A stretch of DNA of 42,402 nt from Candidatus Gastranaerophilales bacterium (GCA_910587055.1 CAJUKY010000017.1:1-42402); one strand, 5' to 3'. Shown: positions 1-8,149, counted from the stretch's first letter. Notes: generated from the letters alone by a model not told the origin. A program made the numbers and translations.

Positions 1-473
1 CAACGAACTGAACCAAAGTAGGTAGAACCGTCCGTGCGTGTAACTGCACAAAATCCTCCTCCGGCCCACTTACCGCTCAATAAACCATAAACAGAGTAGA
101 TAGTACTACCAACGCAGTGTGCAGCGCTGCCTGCCTTGGAACTCCATACGTAACATGGATGTAAAGTGCGCTTAGCAGTGCTGTTATCTTGGTCCGGACA
201 GTACGGTGTGCCGTCCGTATTTTTCATTCTAAATCCAAAACTAAAACGAACTGAACCAAATGCCGTGTAGCCATTCGTGTTCGTGGTAGCGCAGAACCAA
301 CCTAGATTCCAGCTTGAACCGTTGAGACCATAGGTATGATAAACCGTACCGCCGGTACACTCGCTTCTGCTATAGGTCGTAGAAGTCCATACGTGGTTCG
401 GGTACTGATTCTGCTTACTTGCGCTGATATACTGGTTCGGGCAGTATGGTGCACGTTTTACTCTAGATTTATC
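1..473 (-). pseudogene. Two in-frame variable-tail units (B+A), open at window edge
   Basis: Read on the minus strand, units B and A form one uninterrupted frame that runs off the window start. B ends in FGFR and is followed directly by MKNTDGTPYCP, the start of A. No ATG, GTG or TTG with a ribosome-binding site opens B. The frame is the continuation of unit C beyond its TAA stop at 474-476. An ATG at 225-227 could begin a short product of unit A alone. It looks like duplicated C-terminal modules rather than a whole gene. A coding role through readthrough, or as a donor sequence for retrohoming, cannot be excluded. Confidence 0.5.
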
Positions 474-737
474 TTAAATTTTTATTCTAAAGCCAAAACC
501 AAAACGAACTGAACCAAAGTTCGTGTTGCCATTTGTGTTCGTGGTAGCGCAGAACGTGCCCAGACCCCAGCTTGAACCGTTCAAGCCATAAGTGCGGTAA
601 GCTGTGCCGCCGCTGCAATCCGTGTGTGTAAAGGTCGTAGAAGACCATACGTGGTTCGGCCACTGATTCTGCTTACTTGCGCTGATACCCTGATACGGAC
701 AGTACGGTGTACCGCTTACGCTGGAGTTGTTACACAA
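474..737 (-). pseudogene. Variable-tail unit C, C-type-lectin-like fragment
   Basis: This open frame of about 87 residues runs from a possible TTG at 735-737 to TAA at 474-476. It contains PYCP, WSSTT, FCATT and ends in FGSVRFGFGFRIKI. The frame stays open further upstream, to a stop near 809, but there is no convincing start codon or ribosome-binding site. Its 5' flank (about 845-860) resembles the end of the reverse transcriptase gene (GTCGGGAGGTAGCAG versus GTCAGGAGATAGCAG). Unit C may therefore be a duplication of the RT-end plus unit D segment. It is probably a C-terminal fragment of a DGR target. Confidence 0.45.
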
Positions 738-871
738 ACTATTAGGAGGGTTATTTTTCCGTTTAATGAATATTCCAATTAACGGATTTTCTTTTATAAA
801 GAAATTTTAAGCAGGTTTAATATATTGAAATGATAATATATTTTCTGCTACCTCCCGACGGGTTAGAATGT

Positions 872-919
872 GCTTAAAAGCCTGCTTTACCCCTTGAAGT
901 AAAGCACTCTGTTTTAAGC
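872..919. other. Two-tier hairpin beside variable-tail unit D
   Basis: An outer stem GCTTAAAA (872-879) pairs with TTTTAAGC (912-919), and an inner stem GCTTTAC (884-890) pairs with GTAAAGC (899-905). On the minus strand it lies about 12 nt after the stop codon of unit D and has no following T-run, so it does not look like a standard terminator. Hairpin or cruciform elements next to the variable repeat promote target recognition in known DGRs. The placement matches that role, but the function here is inferred. Confidence 0.5.
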
Positions 920-930
920 ATGGTTATTTT

Positions 931-1260
931 TTACTTAAGGTTTCTTGATTTTCTAAAGCCAAAACTAAAACGAACTGAACCAAAGCCCGTGTAGCCGGGT
1001 ATCCAGTTGCTGTCTGTCGTCGTGGTAGCGCAGAACCCACCACTGCCCCACTTACCGTCATAATAGCCCATAGCACTGTAAGCCTTGCCGCCGTCTGTGC
1101 AATTAGCCGTGTCGGTATAGGGCGTAGAAGTCCATATCCATGCAGGGTCCTGATTCTGCTTACTTGTGCTTGGATACTGCGACGGGCAGTACGGTGTACC
1201 GCTTACGCTGGAGTAGCTACATAAGCTGCTTGGGAGAGTTCTGTCTTTTTGCTGAATTTT
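931..1260 (-). pseudogene. Variable-tail unit D immediately after the RT gene
   Basis: This open frame sits in the same frame as the upstream RT gene but is separated from it by three stops (TGA, TAA, TGA between 1305 and 1261). It encodes LPSSLCSYSSVSG, then PYCP, WTSTP, FCATT and FGSVRFSFGFR, with TAA at 931-933. No start codon is visible. Its position just 3' of the RT is where a template repeat is often found. However, differences between D and the other units are not limited to positions where D has adenine: at one codon D has TCG, C has TAT and B has AAC. It therefore does not behave as a clean template for them. Confidence 0.45.
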
Positions 1261-1302
1261 TCAACAAAAAGTTTTCTTTTTTAAAAGAAGATTTTAGCAT
1301 CG

Positions 1303-2691
1303 TCAGCTGCTATCTCCTGACGGATTGGATTTTTCTTTTTGTTTTTGAACGTAAGTATTTTCTGTGTTTGATTTCTCGTTTTTTTGATTTTTTAATATTT
1401 GAATTTTTGTGTATTCACTATCAGGAATTGTAAAGAGGGTAGCGGATTTATTACAGATTTTTTTCCTTAGCCTGTAACCGTTTACGTGGCGGAACATTCC
1501 AAGATAACTGTTTATTTTATTTTTAAATTCAGTTAATCTTTCTTCTTCAAAACGGTTTTTACTTTTTTTCCATTCATTTATTGTTCTGAACGAATTTTTT
1601 ATTATTGTTGTTCTGAGGAATGTTCTGTTAGGCTTTATAACATGCCCCACAAAGTCAAATCCGCGGCAGACAAGATTGATATTTTTCTTTTTAGGGTTTA
1701 AACACAGTGCAAGATTTGTTTGTAAAAATTCATCAATTTTTTCATAGCAATAATTTAAGTATTTCACATCTTTATGCATAAGAAGGACATCATCAACATA
1801 TCTGCAGTAATATCTTATTTTTAGTACGTGTTTTACGTATTGATCGAGTTCATTAAGATAAACATTTGAAAAAAATTGGCTTGTAAGATTTCCTATAGGA
1901 ACGCCTTTTGTATCAATGTTATTAAACATAGATTTATGTTTGGGTAATTTTTCCCATAATTTTTTTTCTGATTTAATATACACATTTGTTTTCGGGTCAT
2001 GGAAAATTACCTGCCTTATTAAGTCCATCAGCCATTTTTCAGGAACATATCTTTCTATTATTTTTACAAGGATTTTTTTATCTATACTGTTAAAATAATT
2101 ACTTATGTCTGCTTTCATGAAATAAGCTTTTTGCGTATAGTTTTGTGTAACGGAACGGGCAAATTTTGCAGCCCTTTTTGCCCCTGCAAGAGTGCCTCTT
2201 TTTGGGATACAGCTGAAACTGTCATTAATAAAACGGTTTTCAAACCTTTCCTTTACGGCATTATAAATAAGATGGTGGACTATTCTGTCTCTGAAGGCAC
2301 CTGCCCAGACTTCACGGGGTTTTGGAACGGTAACAATAAAGCATATGCTTTTTCCTATTACATATGTGTTATTTTTTAAATCTTCATAAAGTTTGAACAG
2401 GTTTTTTTCAAGCTGCCATTCAAATTTCATCGACTGCATTGTATTTCTTTTGTGTTTTCTGCAGTCATAATAAGCATCAAACAAGGCTTTTAGGGTAAGT
2501 TCATGAAGCTTTATTTTATGGATTTTATTTCTCCGGCCGGGTTCCGGCATACGCGTATCACTTTGAATTGTTTCGCTTTCTGCAGACTGAGAAATATTAT
2601 TTGCCTCTAAATCTTGTTCCAACTGCTTCTGTTGTTCCAAATGTTCCGGCTGTTTTGACTGTTCCGGCGGATTTATTGATTTTTCATCCAT
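1303..2691 (-). CDS. DGR-type reverse transcriptase
   Basis: Reverse transcriptase of about 460 residues that would copy a template repeat into mutagenised cDNA for transfer into a variable repeat. A low-complexity Q/E-rich N-terminal extension (about 1-50) precedes the RT fingers and palm. Motifs include VPKPREVW with RDRIVHHL, MKADISNYFNSID (first catalytic Asp), VPIGNLTSQ and YCRYVDDVLL near residue 297. The IGxxxSQ motif is characteristic of DGR reverse transcriptases, as opposed to the group II intron form. ATG at 2689-2691 is preferred over GTG at 2698-2700 because AAGGTG lies about 6 nt upstream. The gene follows the Avd-like gene closely and is presumably co-transcribed. Its stop codon lies within the hairpin CGTCAG...CTGACG at 1301-1322. 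Confidence 0.92.
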   Translation of the reverse strand: MDEKSINPPEQSKQPEHLEQQKQLEQDLEANNISQSAESETIQSDTRMPEPGRRNKIHKIKLHELTLKALFDAYYDCRKHKRNTMQSMKFEWQLEKNLFKLYEDLKNNTYVIGKSICFIVTVPKPREVWAGAFRDRIVHHLIYNAVKERFENRFINDSFSCIPKRGTLAGAKRAAKFARSVTQNYTQKAYFMKADISNYFNSIDKKILVKIIERYVPEKWLMDLIRQVIFHDPKTNVYIKSEKKLWEKLPKHKSMFNNIDTKGVPIGNLTSQFFSNVYLNELDQYVKHVLKIRYYCRYVDDVLLMHKDVKYLNYCYEKIDEFLQTNLALCLNPKKKNINLVCRGFDFVGHVIKPNRTFLRTTIIKNSFRTINEWKKSKNRFEEERLTEFKNKINSYLGMFRHVNGYRLRKKICNKSATLFTIPDSEYTKIQILKNQKNEKSNTENTYVQKQKEKSNPSGDSS

Positions 2692-2707
2692 ATTTTTCAC
2701 CTTGCAT

Positions 2708-3085
2708 TTACACAGAAGCGTTTGTTTCTTCTATAGTTTTTACGGTATGATTTTTCCAGCCGCTCAATTGTTTTTCTATATCTTCAAGCATAAGGGCAAG
2801 TTCCATATATCTTTCGCGGGGTATATTTTTTAGTTCCGTAGCAAGGCGGGTTAAAACGGTAATTTTTTGTAATTCATCCAGCAGTCTTATAATGTAGTCC
2901 ACGCGTTCTGTTTCCTTTGCACTGTTTGCTTTATAGATAAGTACTATAAAACCTATTGTGGTGCTGTTTAATTTTTCGCCTATTGTAAAGCGAAAATCCC
3001 TTTGAAAATTTGATGTTAATTGAGTTAACTTTACAAGAAAATCAAATGATTTTTTGTAAATGTTCAAATGAAGATACTGTGCCAT
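2708..3085 (-). CDS. avd: DGR accessory protein, Avd-like four-helix bundle
   Basis: A 125-residue, helix-rich, basic protein directly upstream of the reverse transcriptase on the same strand, with only 16 nt between its stop and the preferred RT start. Size, position and the FDFLVKL...LDELQK...ELALMLEDIEKQLSGW pattern fit the Avd/S23-like four-helix bundle family. In characterised DGRs this protein forms a pentamer that binds RT and template RNA and is needed for cDNA synthesis. The start ATG has a good ribosome-binding site (GAGAGGTG) about 6 nt upstream. Family assignment rests on pattern and context only. Confidence 0.8.
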   Translation of the reverse strand: MAQYLHLNIYKKSFDFLVKLTQLTSNFQRDFRFTIGEKLNSTTIGFIVLIYKANSAKETERVDYIIRLLDELQKITVLTRLATELKNIPRERYMELALMLEDIEKQLSGWKNHTVKTIEETNASV

Positions 3086-3210
3086 AATTACACCTCTCGT
3101 TTAGTTTAATTCAGTACAATTTACCTTTTTAAGGCATGTTAATTTAGTTTAATTTTGTAAATCCAGCATATTATCAATTTCAGCATGTTTTTCCATTATA
3201 AAAAGGAAAA

Positions 3211-3298
3211 AGGAGGAGGTGGGATTCGAACCCACGGTACGCTCGTCACGTACGACGGTTTTCAAGACCGCTCCGATAAACCGCTCTGGCACTCCTCC
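3211..3298 (-). tRNA. tRNA-Ser(UGA)
   Basis: On the minus strand the sequence folds as a class II tRNA: acceptor GGAGGAG/CTCCTCC, a long variable arm, T-arm GTGGGTTCGAATCCCAC, and anticodon loop CTTGAAA giving UGA. CCA is not encoded. A T-rich stretch follows the 3' end and could terminate transcription. Confidence 0.95.
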
Positions 3299-3376
3299 AG
3301 ATGAATTTAATATTATACAAAAAATACTTTTTTGTAAAGTTTTTATTTTTAAAATGGAAAAAACTTAGAAGAAAAC

Positions 3377-3820
3377 TTATTTTCCGCCCATATTTAATTT
3401 TGTTATAACTTTTTGTGTAATATCAACTGCGCCAAAGAACATGACTCTTGCATCCACAACGGCATTTATTTTATTTTCAATGGCAACAGATTTAATTGCT
3501 GCAACTATTGCATCATCAACTTCTTTTTCTTTTTTTATTCTGAATGCTTGAAGCGCTTTTTCCTGCTGTTCTAAAGATTTTGCGGTTTGTTCTCTAAAAG
3601 TTTTTTGCTGAACGGGAGATTGTATTTTTTTAAATTCTTTTTCTTTATCAAGAAGGAAAATTTGTATTGAGTTTGCTTTGTCTTCTATTTCATTTTGTGC
3701 AGTTTTTGCTTTTGAATAATTGTCTATTACCTCTCTGTAGTTAACGCTGCCTATTGTGTCTGCGAATACGGGTGCAGTCATAGTAAGTGCAAGTATAAAA
3801 GCTAAAATTTTATTTTTCAT
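3377..3820 (-). CDS. OmpH/Skp-family periplasmic chaperone
   Basis: A 147-residue protein with a signal peptide (basic MKNK, hydrophobic core, cleavage near VFA-DT), followed by a short beta-like segment (IGSVNYREVI) and a long charged alpha-helical stretch rich in K, E and Q (about 40-105). This architecture is typical of the OmpH/Skp (HlpA) chaperones that hold unfolded outer-membrane proteins in the periplasm, so a diderm envelope is implied. GGAG lies upstream of the ATG. It is divergent from the acyltransferase operon starting at 3921. Confidence 0.8.
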   Translation of the reverse strand: MKNKILAFILALTMTAPVFADTIGSVNYREVIDNYSKAKTAQNEIEDKANSIQIFLLDKEKEFKKIQSPVQQKTFREQTAKSLEQQEKALQAFRIKKEKEVDDAIVAAIKSVAIENKINAVVDARVMFFGAVDITQKVITKLNMGGK

Positions 3821-3920
3821 AAATTCTCCGTCCCTTGATATAAATTTTCAATTTTAATATTTTCTATGTTAAAATTATAACAAAATCTATAGTTTTGGCA
3901 AATTTATCCTTAGGAGGTTT

Positions 3921-4583
3921 ATGCCTGATTGTAATAAAAAAGAAGAAAAAAGATTATATACACACAGAGAACCCAAAGAGTTTAATGCTTTCAGGGCTTT
4001 TTTCCAGTGGCTTACATGTTCTGTTGTTTATGGCGGATATTATAAGGTTGCCTGCGGGCTTAAAATATATGGCAGAGAAAATGTTCCAAAGAAAGGTTTT
4101 TTTATAGTTGCATCAAACCATATGAGTGCTATTGATCCTTTCCTTGTGGTGGATGCAGTAGGCAGACCTATTGCTTATATGGCAAAAAAAGAACTTTTTG
4201 AAAAACCCGTGGCGAGGTTTTTTCTTAATCTGCTTGGAGCTTTTGCGGTTAATCGTGAAAAACTGGGGGTTTCTACCATAAAAACAGCCCTTGGAATTAA
4301 AAAAACTAACTGGGTTCTGGGGCTTTTTCCGCAGGGTACAAGAGAAAAAGACGGAAATATGGATAATGTTGCAAGAGGATTTGCAGGCATTGCAAAAACT
4401 TTAAAATGTGATATCTTGCCTGTTGCTATAACCGGTGCTTTAAAGGAAGATAGAAAGCCTTTTGAAAGCAAGATTGTGATAAGAATAGGGAAACCTATTC
4501 ACTATAATGATGACACTCTGGAAATGGTAAAAATTTGGAGCGATAAAATTATTAAATTGTCGCAGGGGGAAGCGGATGCGTAG
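3921..4583 (+). CDS. plsC: 1-acyl-sn-glycerol-3-phosphate acyltransferase (PlsC family)
   Basis: A 220-residue acyltransferase expected to convert lysophosphatidate to phosphatidate at the inner membrane face. Motif I is NHMSAIDPF (H-x4-D), motif II lies in the FAVNREKLGV region, and motif III is FPQGTRE (FPEGTR-like). AGGAGG is only 3 nt before the ATG. The last 8 nt overlap a second PlsC-type gene, so the two are an operon and probably a duplication: both share the blocks YMAKKELFE and GAFAVNREKL. The exact acyl acceptor cannot be read from sequence. Confidence 0.88.
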   Translation: MPDCNKKEEKRLYTHREPKEFNAFRAFFQWLTCSVVYGGYYKVACGLKIYGRENVPKKGFFIVASNHMSAIDPFLVVDAVGRPIAYMAKKELFEKPVARFFLNLLGAFAVNREKLGVSTIKTALGIKKTNWVLGLFPQGTREKDGNMDNVARGFAGIAKTLKCDILPVAITGALKEDRKPFESKIVIRIGKPIHYNDDTLEMVKIWSDKIIKLSQGEADA

Positions 4584-5244
4584 TGAAAATAAAACCAAAA
4601 AAAATTATGCAAAAAAGCAGGCGAGGGATTTTAATATTTTAACCAAGCTGTATCAAATTTATGCCCTATATGTGCTTTTTCTGCCATTTTCCTCTTTATT
4701 CTACAATATAAGGTATAAAAAAAGCGATTATGAGATTAAAAAACCTTGTATTATTGCACCAAACCATATTTCTTATTTTGATCCGTTTCTGGTTACGATA
4801 GTTTCAGGCATAGGACTTGCTTATATGGCTAAAAAAGAGCTCTTTGAAGGTGAAAGTTTTCTTGCAAAATATGTCAAAAAAAATGTTTCAAGACTGGGCG
4901 CTTTTGCCGTTAACCGTGAAAAACTTGAAGTTGCCACTATTAAAAGTACAAAAGAAGTATTTAAGGCGAATTTCAGCCTTTGCATTTTTCCTCAGGGCGG
5001 TATAAGAAAAAATAAGAAAATTGAGGCTGTGAATAAAGGATTTGCTGTTGTAGCAAAAATGGTTAAGGCTGATATTTTACCTGTAGGTATTTCAGGTGTA
5101 GAAAAATATAACTGGAATATATTTAAGAAGAATGACATTATGCTTCAAGCTGGCAAACCTATATCTTATCTTGATGATGAAGAAGATATTATAGAAAACT
5201 GGCGCAGACAGATTGCTGATATGACAAACTATGAACTCGCTTAA
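4576..5244 (+). CDS. Second PlsC-type acyltransferase
   Basis: A 222-residue paralogue of the preceding gene, overlapping it by 8 nt. It keeps NHISYFDPF (H-x4-D), YMAKKELFEG and GAFAVNREKLEVATI. Motif III is FPQGGIRKNK, one residue longer than and different from the usual FPEGTR, which suggests a different substrate or reduced activity. It has a basic N-terminus (KTKKNYAKKQAR) and a hydrophobic segment (about 25-40) suited to membrane association. The pair may act on different acyl acceptors in lipid synthesis; this is inference. Confidence 0.82.
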   Translation: MRSENKTKKNYAKKQARDFNILTKLYQIYALYVLFLPFSSLFYNIRYKKSDYEIKKPCIIAPNHISYFDPFLVTIVSGIGLAYMAKKELFEGESFLAKYVKKNVSRLGAFAVNREKLEVATIKSTKEVFKANFSLCIFPQGGIRKNKKIEAVNKGFAVVAKMVKADILPVGISGVEKYNWNIFKKNDIMLQAGKPISYLDDEEDIIENWRRQIADMTNYELA

Positions 5245-5346
5245 AGTCTGATTTTTCTGAAAAGTTTTTTAATAATTATATTGTTAAATATCAAAAAAAA
5301 TTTTTTTGAGGGTTTATACTGCTGACCGATTAATTCTTATTCAAAA

Positions 5347-6843
5347 ATGTTAAATCTTAATACGACCAAAGCATTATCAACATTAATGAATCCTGATAAA
5401 ATTTTGCCTGTGGCTATGATTGAAGTTGCATGCACGGGCGGTCGTACTTATAACGGCTATAAAAGGGGAGGAAAAGTTGAAGGCAGAGAGCGTCTTCGTG
5501 AAGAAACAACAGGGGCCGTTTTCTGGCTTTTTGGCGTTAAGGTTTTAAATAAAATTGGCGATATTATCGGCGAAAAAATCGGTATTAAAAATTTAGATGT
5601 GGATTTAGGTAAGGATGAGCTCAGAGCTCCGTTTTTGAATAATGTTAAAGAGGGTGCAAATAAAACTATTGCGTTTAAATTTGCAAAGGTTGCAGGAAGT
5701 GCTGCCATAGCCACTTTTTTTCTCGGGTTTGTGCTGCCTAAGATTAATCACAAAATTACAGAACTTTCCAGAAGTAAAGAACAGGGTTCTGCTATTCAGC
5801 CTTCCTGTGATAATTTAGAACTAAATAATGATGAAAAAAATAAACAATTAAGCGGTCAATCTCTTATTTTGCCTTCCGCTATGGGCTTAACTTATCCTTC
5901 AATGGATGATTTTGTAAACAGTGCAAAACAAAAGAATGTTACATTTAAGGGTAATTCTCCCGTTATTGATTTTCTTTCAACCGCTGCTTATAATCTTGAA
6001 AATAAGACTGCATGGCGTTTAATGTCAACTGATGTAGGCATGATTGCAGGTCGTGTTGCAAATTCAAGAAACAAATTTGAAGGATTTGAATTTTTATTCA
6101 GAGACACAACTTCGATTTATTTCTATCTGTTTGCTACTCCCCATGTTGTGAGTCTTTTAAATAAAATGACCGGTAATACACCGATTCACCCTGATTCGCT
6201 TGAAGTATTTAAAAATCATCTTGTAAACTCAATGGGGGATGAAAAATATACACTAGAAGAATTTAAGCAAAATACAAAAGAGGCTCCGGCTGATTTAACC
6301 AATATTCTCGCTAAAATTAAATTTAAAAAAGATGTTGTTTCTTTGAATGAATTTAATAATGCAACTGCCGGTTTATATAAAGAAAAAGCACTTAAAATGT
6401 CGCAATTGCAGCCAAAAATGCTGGACGAATCAATATTGTCAAAACAGCAGATTGTTGATGTTTTATCTAAAGGATGGAATACTGATCCTGAATTTATCAA
6501 AAAAGCACTTGATGCCGGAACATACGGTGCTGCTTCCAATCCTAAGAAATTTGTATCAAGAAAGGTAGTTGAAGGAATTAGAGACAGTGTTGATAAATTT
6601 ACTCAAAATCTGGTGAAATATGCTTCAGATAAGGGTATAAAAGAAATTGACGCTAAGTTTGTTCAAAGCTTTGCAAAGAGAACAACAAATATGAATTTTG
6701 CATTCAGGGTGCTTGGCATGATAGTTTCGGGTTTTGGTATTGCATTTTTAATTCCCAAAATTCAATACAAATTAACTGAACTTCGTACAGGAAGTAAAGA
6801 ATTTCCCGGCACTAAAGATTACTCCGATGATAATAAAAAATAA
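5347..6843 (+). CDS. Unknown 498-aa membrane-associated protein with internal repeat
   Basis: I do not recognise a named family. Two hydrophobic segments, near residues 118-135 and 458-475, are each followed by similar sequence: GFVLPKINHKITELSR and IAFLIPKIQYKLTELR. This suggests duplicated membrane hairpins at the ends of a mostly soluble middle part rich in D, N and K. The N-terminus contains CTGGRTYNGYKRGG. No clear ribosome-binding site precedes the ATG. I believe similar proteins occur in gut cyanobacterial relatives, but this is recollection of style and not a database result. It stands alone between the acyltransferases and a convergent DUF378 gene. Confidence 0.75.
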   Translation: MLNLNTTKALSTLMNPDKILPVAMIEVACTGGRTYNGYKRGGKVEGRERLREETTGAVFWLFGVKVLNKIGDIIGEKIGIKNLDVDLGKDELRAPFLNNVKEGANKTIAFKFAKVAGSAAIATFFLGFVLPKINHKITELSRSKEQGSAIQPSCDNLELNNDEKNKQLSGQSLILPSAMGLTYPSMDDFVNSAKQKNVTFKGNSPVIDFLSTAAYNLENKTAWRLMSTDVGMIAGRVANSRNKFEGFEFLFRDTTSIYFYLFATPHVVSLLNKMTGNTPIHPDSLEVFKNHLVNSMGDEKYTLEEFKQNTKEAPADLTNILAKIKFKKDVVSLNEFNNATAGLYKEKALKMSQLQPKMLDESILSKQQIVDVLSKGWNTDPEFIKKALDAGTYGAASNPKKFVSRKVVEGIRDSVDKFTQNLVKYASDKGIKEIDAKFVQSFAKRTTNMNFAFRVLGMIVSGFGIAFLIPKIQYKLTELRTGSKEFPGTKDYSDDNKK

Positions 6844-6844
6844 A

Positions 6845-6879
6845 ACCATGCCTTTGAAAGTTTATTTCTCCGGCATGGT
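6845..6879. terminator. Bidirectional hairpin between convergent genes
   Basis: ACCATGCC (6845-6852) pairs perfectly with GGCATGGT (6872-6879) across a 19-nt loop. It lies immediately after the 498-aa gene and before the end of the convergent DUF378 gene. There is no strong T-run on either side, so it may be a weak or Rho-assisted terminator. Confidence 0.5.
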
Positions 6880-6888
6880 CTGTGAATA

Positions 6889-7107
6889 TTAGTATTCTCT
6901 GTTATCCATGGTGTATTTTGCTGTTAAAATTATAGAAATAATAGCTGCAACTCCAATGATTATATAAAGAGTTCTTGTAACAACGCCTTGATTGAAGAAA
7001 TATTCAACCAGATTAAAATTCATTGTTCCTACAAGCCCCCAGTTCAGTGCACCTATTATAATGAGAATATAACAGATCCCCTGCAGAATATTTAGAAATT
7101 TATTCAT
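6889..7107 (-). CDS. DUF378-family small membrane protein
   Basis: A 72-residue protein with two transmembrane helices (about 8-28 and 46-64). The first ends in the GALNWGLVG signature of DUF378 proteins. Function is unknown in the family; it is an inner-membrane protein by topology. A strong ribosome-binding site (CGGAGG) lies about 7 nt before the ATG. Its 3' end faces the 498-aa gene. Confidence 0.85.
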   Translation of the reverse strand: MNKFLNILQGICYILIIIGALNWGLVGTMNFNLVEYFFNQGVVTRTLYIIIGVAAIISIILTAKYTMDNREY

Positions 7108-7286
7108 TTGTTTTCCTCCGTTTAAATGTTATTTTATATTTTTATTGTATTTTTTCTTTGTTTTGAATTCCCCAAAGGCGCGACTTAATTTTGCTTCCGT
7201 GTATAGCCTTTCTGTGTAATTAAAAATTTTATTATTTTGAATTTTAATCACCTGAAAGACATTTAAGTTTTAGGATGAGAATTTTT

Positions 7287-8105
7287 ATGAAAAGAATAAT
7301 AATTATTTTGTGTGCACTCCTGTTTTCTGTGTCATTTTCATTTGCTGATGTAATTTCAGGGAAAGTTCGTCAGGATGAAAAACTTTATGCGCAAAATCAG
7401 GTAGTAGATGCTGAAAGCGGGCAGCCTGTTGATAAGGCGCGCGTAAGCATTCCAAAACAAAGGTATGAAACATACAGTGATGCGGACGGAAAATTTGAAC
7501 TTAATACTAAAATCGACTCTACAACCGTTTTGTCTGTTGAAAAAGAAGGATTTAGACCATATTCTTTAACCATTGATAAAAATTCTTTAAATCAGCCTTT
7601 AAAACTTGGCATAGAACGTTCAAAACCAAGTGATATTCAGCTTGAAGCACATTTATTCCACCTTGGAGATGATGTTTTTGCAGATACTTCGGCAAATTCA
7701 GGTGATTTTAAAATAAAATCTGCGGGCACATTTTTTACAAAAAGATTCAGAATGTCTCAAATTTCTCAAAAAGAAGAGGCAGTTCTTGTTATAGGCTCCG
7801 TAATCGGTCTTGATACCAAGCTTGCAAAAGAGATGGGGCAAAATAGGATTGCCCATGTTTATTCAAGTCCGGCCGAAATTATATTCAACGGGCAAAAAAT
7901 AGGAGAATTAAATATAAACGGCGACAATCAGGAGATTATTATTCCGAAAAATTTAATTCGCGCTGATAATGAAGTAACGGTCAGGACCGGCAGAAACCTT
8001 TTTCAGCACGCTTATATTGATTATGATGATATAGAACTTGCAAATTTAAGGGTTGAAACCCGTGACAGACAAATGTATGCAGGGGGATATCCAAGCGGAT
8101 TTTAG
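7287..8105 (+). CDS. Exported protein with carboxypeptidase-regulatory-like domain
   Basis: A protein of about 272 residues with a signal peptide (MKRIIIILCALLFSVSFSFA). Residues about 30-100 read VVDAESGQPVDKARVSIP...YSDADGKFEL..., the pattern of the carboxypeptidase-D regulatory-like beta-sandwich. The remainder (IFNGQKIGELNINGDNQEI..., FQHAYIDYDDIELANLRVE) looks like a second beta-rich domain, possibly carbohydrate-binding or lectin-like. ATG 7287 is preferred over ATG 7275 because AGGATGAG then serves as ribosome-binding site 7 nt upstream and the signal peptide starts properly. It is likely periplasmic or surface-exposed. The substrate is unknown. Confidence 0.75.
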   Translation: MKRIIIILCALLFSVSFSFADVISGKVRQDEKLYAQNQVVDAESGQPVDKARVSIPKQRYETYSDADGKFELNTKIDSTTVLSVEKEGFRPYSLTIDKNSLNQPLKLGIERSKPSDIQLEAHLFHLGDDVFADTSANSGDFKIKSAGTFFTKRFRMSQISQKEEAVLVIGSVIGLDTKLAKEMGQNRIAHVYSSPAEIIFNGQKIGELNINGDNQEIIIPKNLIRADNEVTVRTGRNLFQHAYIDYDDIELANLRVETRDRQMYAGGYPSGF

Positions 8106-8113
8106 ACGTATTT

Positions 8114-8149
8114 TTGTAAAAAAGAGTTTTTAATAGTATAATTTTCTTA
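8114..8149 (+). promoter_or_regulatory. Leaderless promoter of the his genes
   Basis: TTGTAA (8114-8119), a 17-nt spacer and a perfect TATAAT (8137-8142) end 6 nt before the ATG at 8149. Transcription would start at or next to the start codon. No ribosome-binding site is present. Confidence 0.65.

Larger units (their letters stand above)
1..1240 (-). repeat. Four tandem DGR variable-tail-like repeat units
   Basis: Four homologous units of about 220-280 bp lie in direct orientation, read on the minus strand: A about 1-224, B about 228-455, C about 477-737, D about 946-1240. Each encodes a similar C-terminal tail with PYCP near its start, WxS(S/T), FCA(T/V)T and an end of the form FGSVRF(G/S)FGFR (unit A is cut by the window edge after FGSVR). 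The ends are almost identical in DNA, for example TTTGGTTCAGTTCG in all four, while codons in between vary strongly. The array is visibly richer in G+C than the adjacent reverse transcriptase gene. The FxFGFR end resembles C-type-lectin/FGE-sulfatase-like folds used by many DGR targets; this is inference. No unit has a recognisable upstream target gene inside the window. Confidence 0.8.

Noticed and set aside
474..737. Unit C as a normal complete small gene
   Set aside because: There is only a TTG start without a ribosome-binding site, an open frame upstream of it, and homology to tail fragments on both sides.
931..1260. Unit D as the DGR template repeat
   Set aside because: The position fits, but several differences from the other units cannot come from adenine changes in D (for example D has TCG where C has TAT). 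The idea stays open but unsupported.
1140..1433. Plus-strand reading frame across unit D and the RT end
   Set aside because: It is antisense to the RT and tail units, with no ribosome-binding site and no protein-like pattern.
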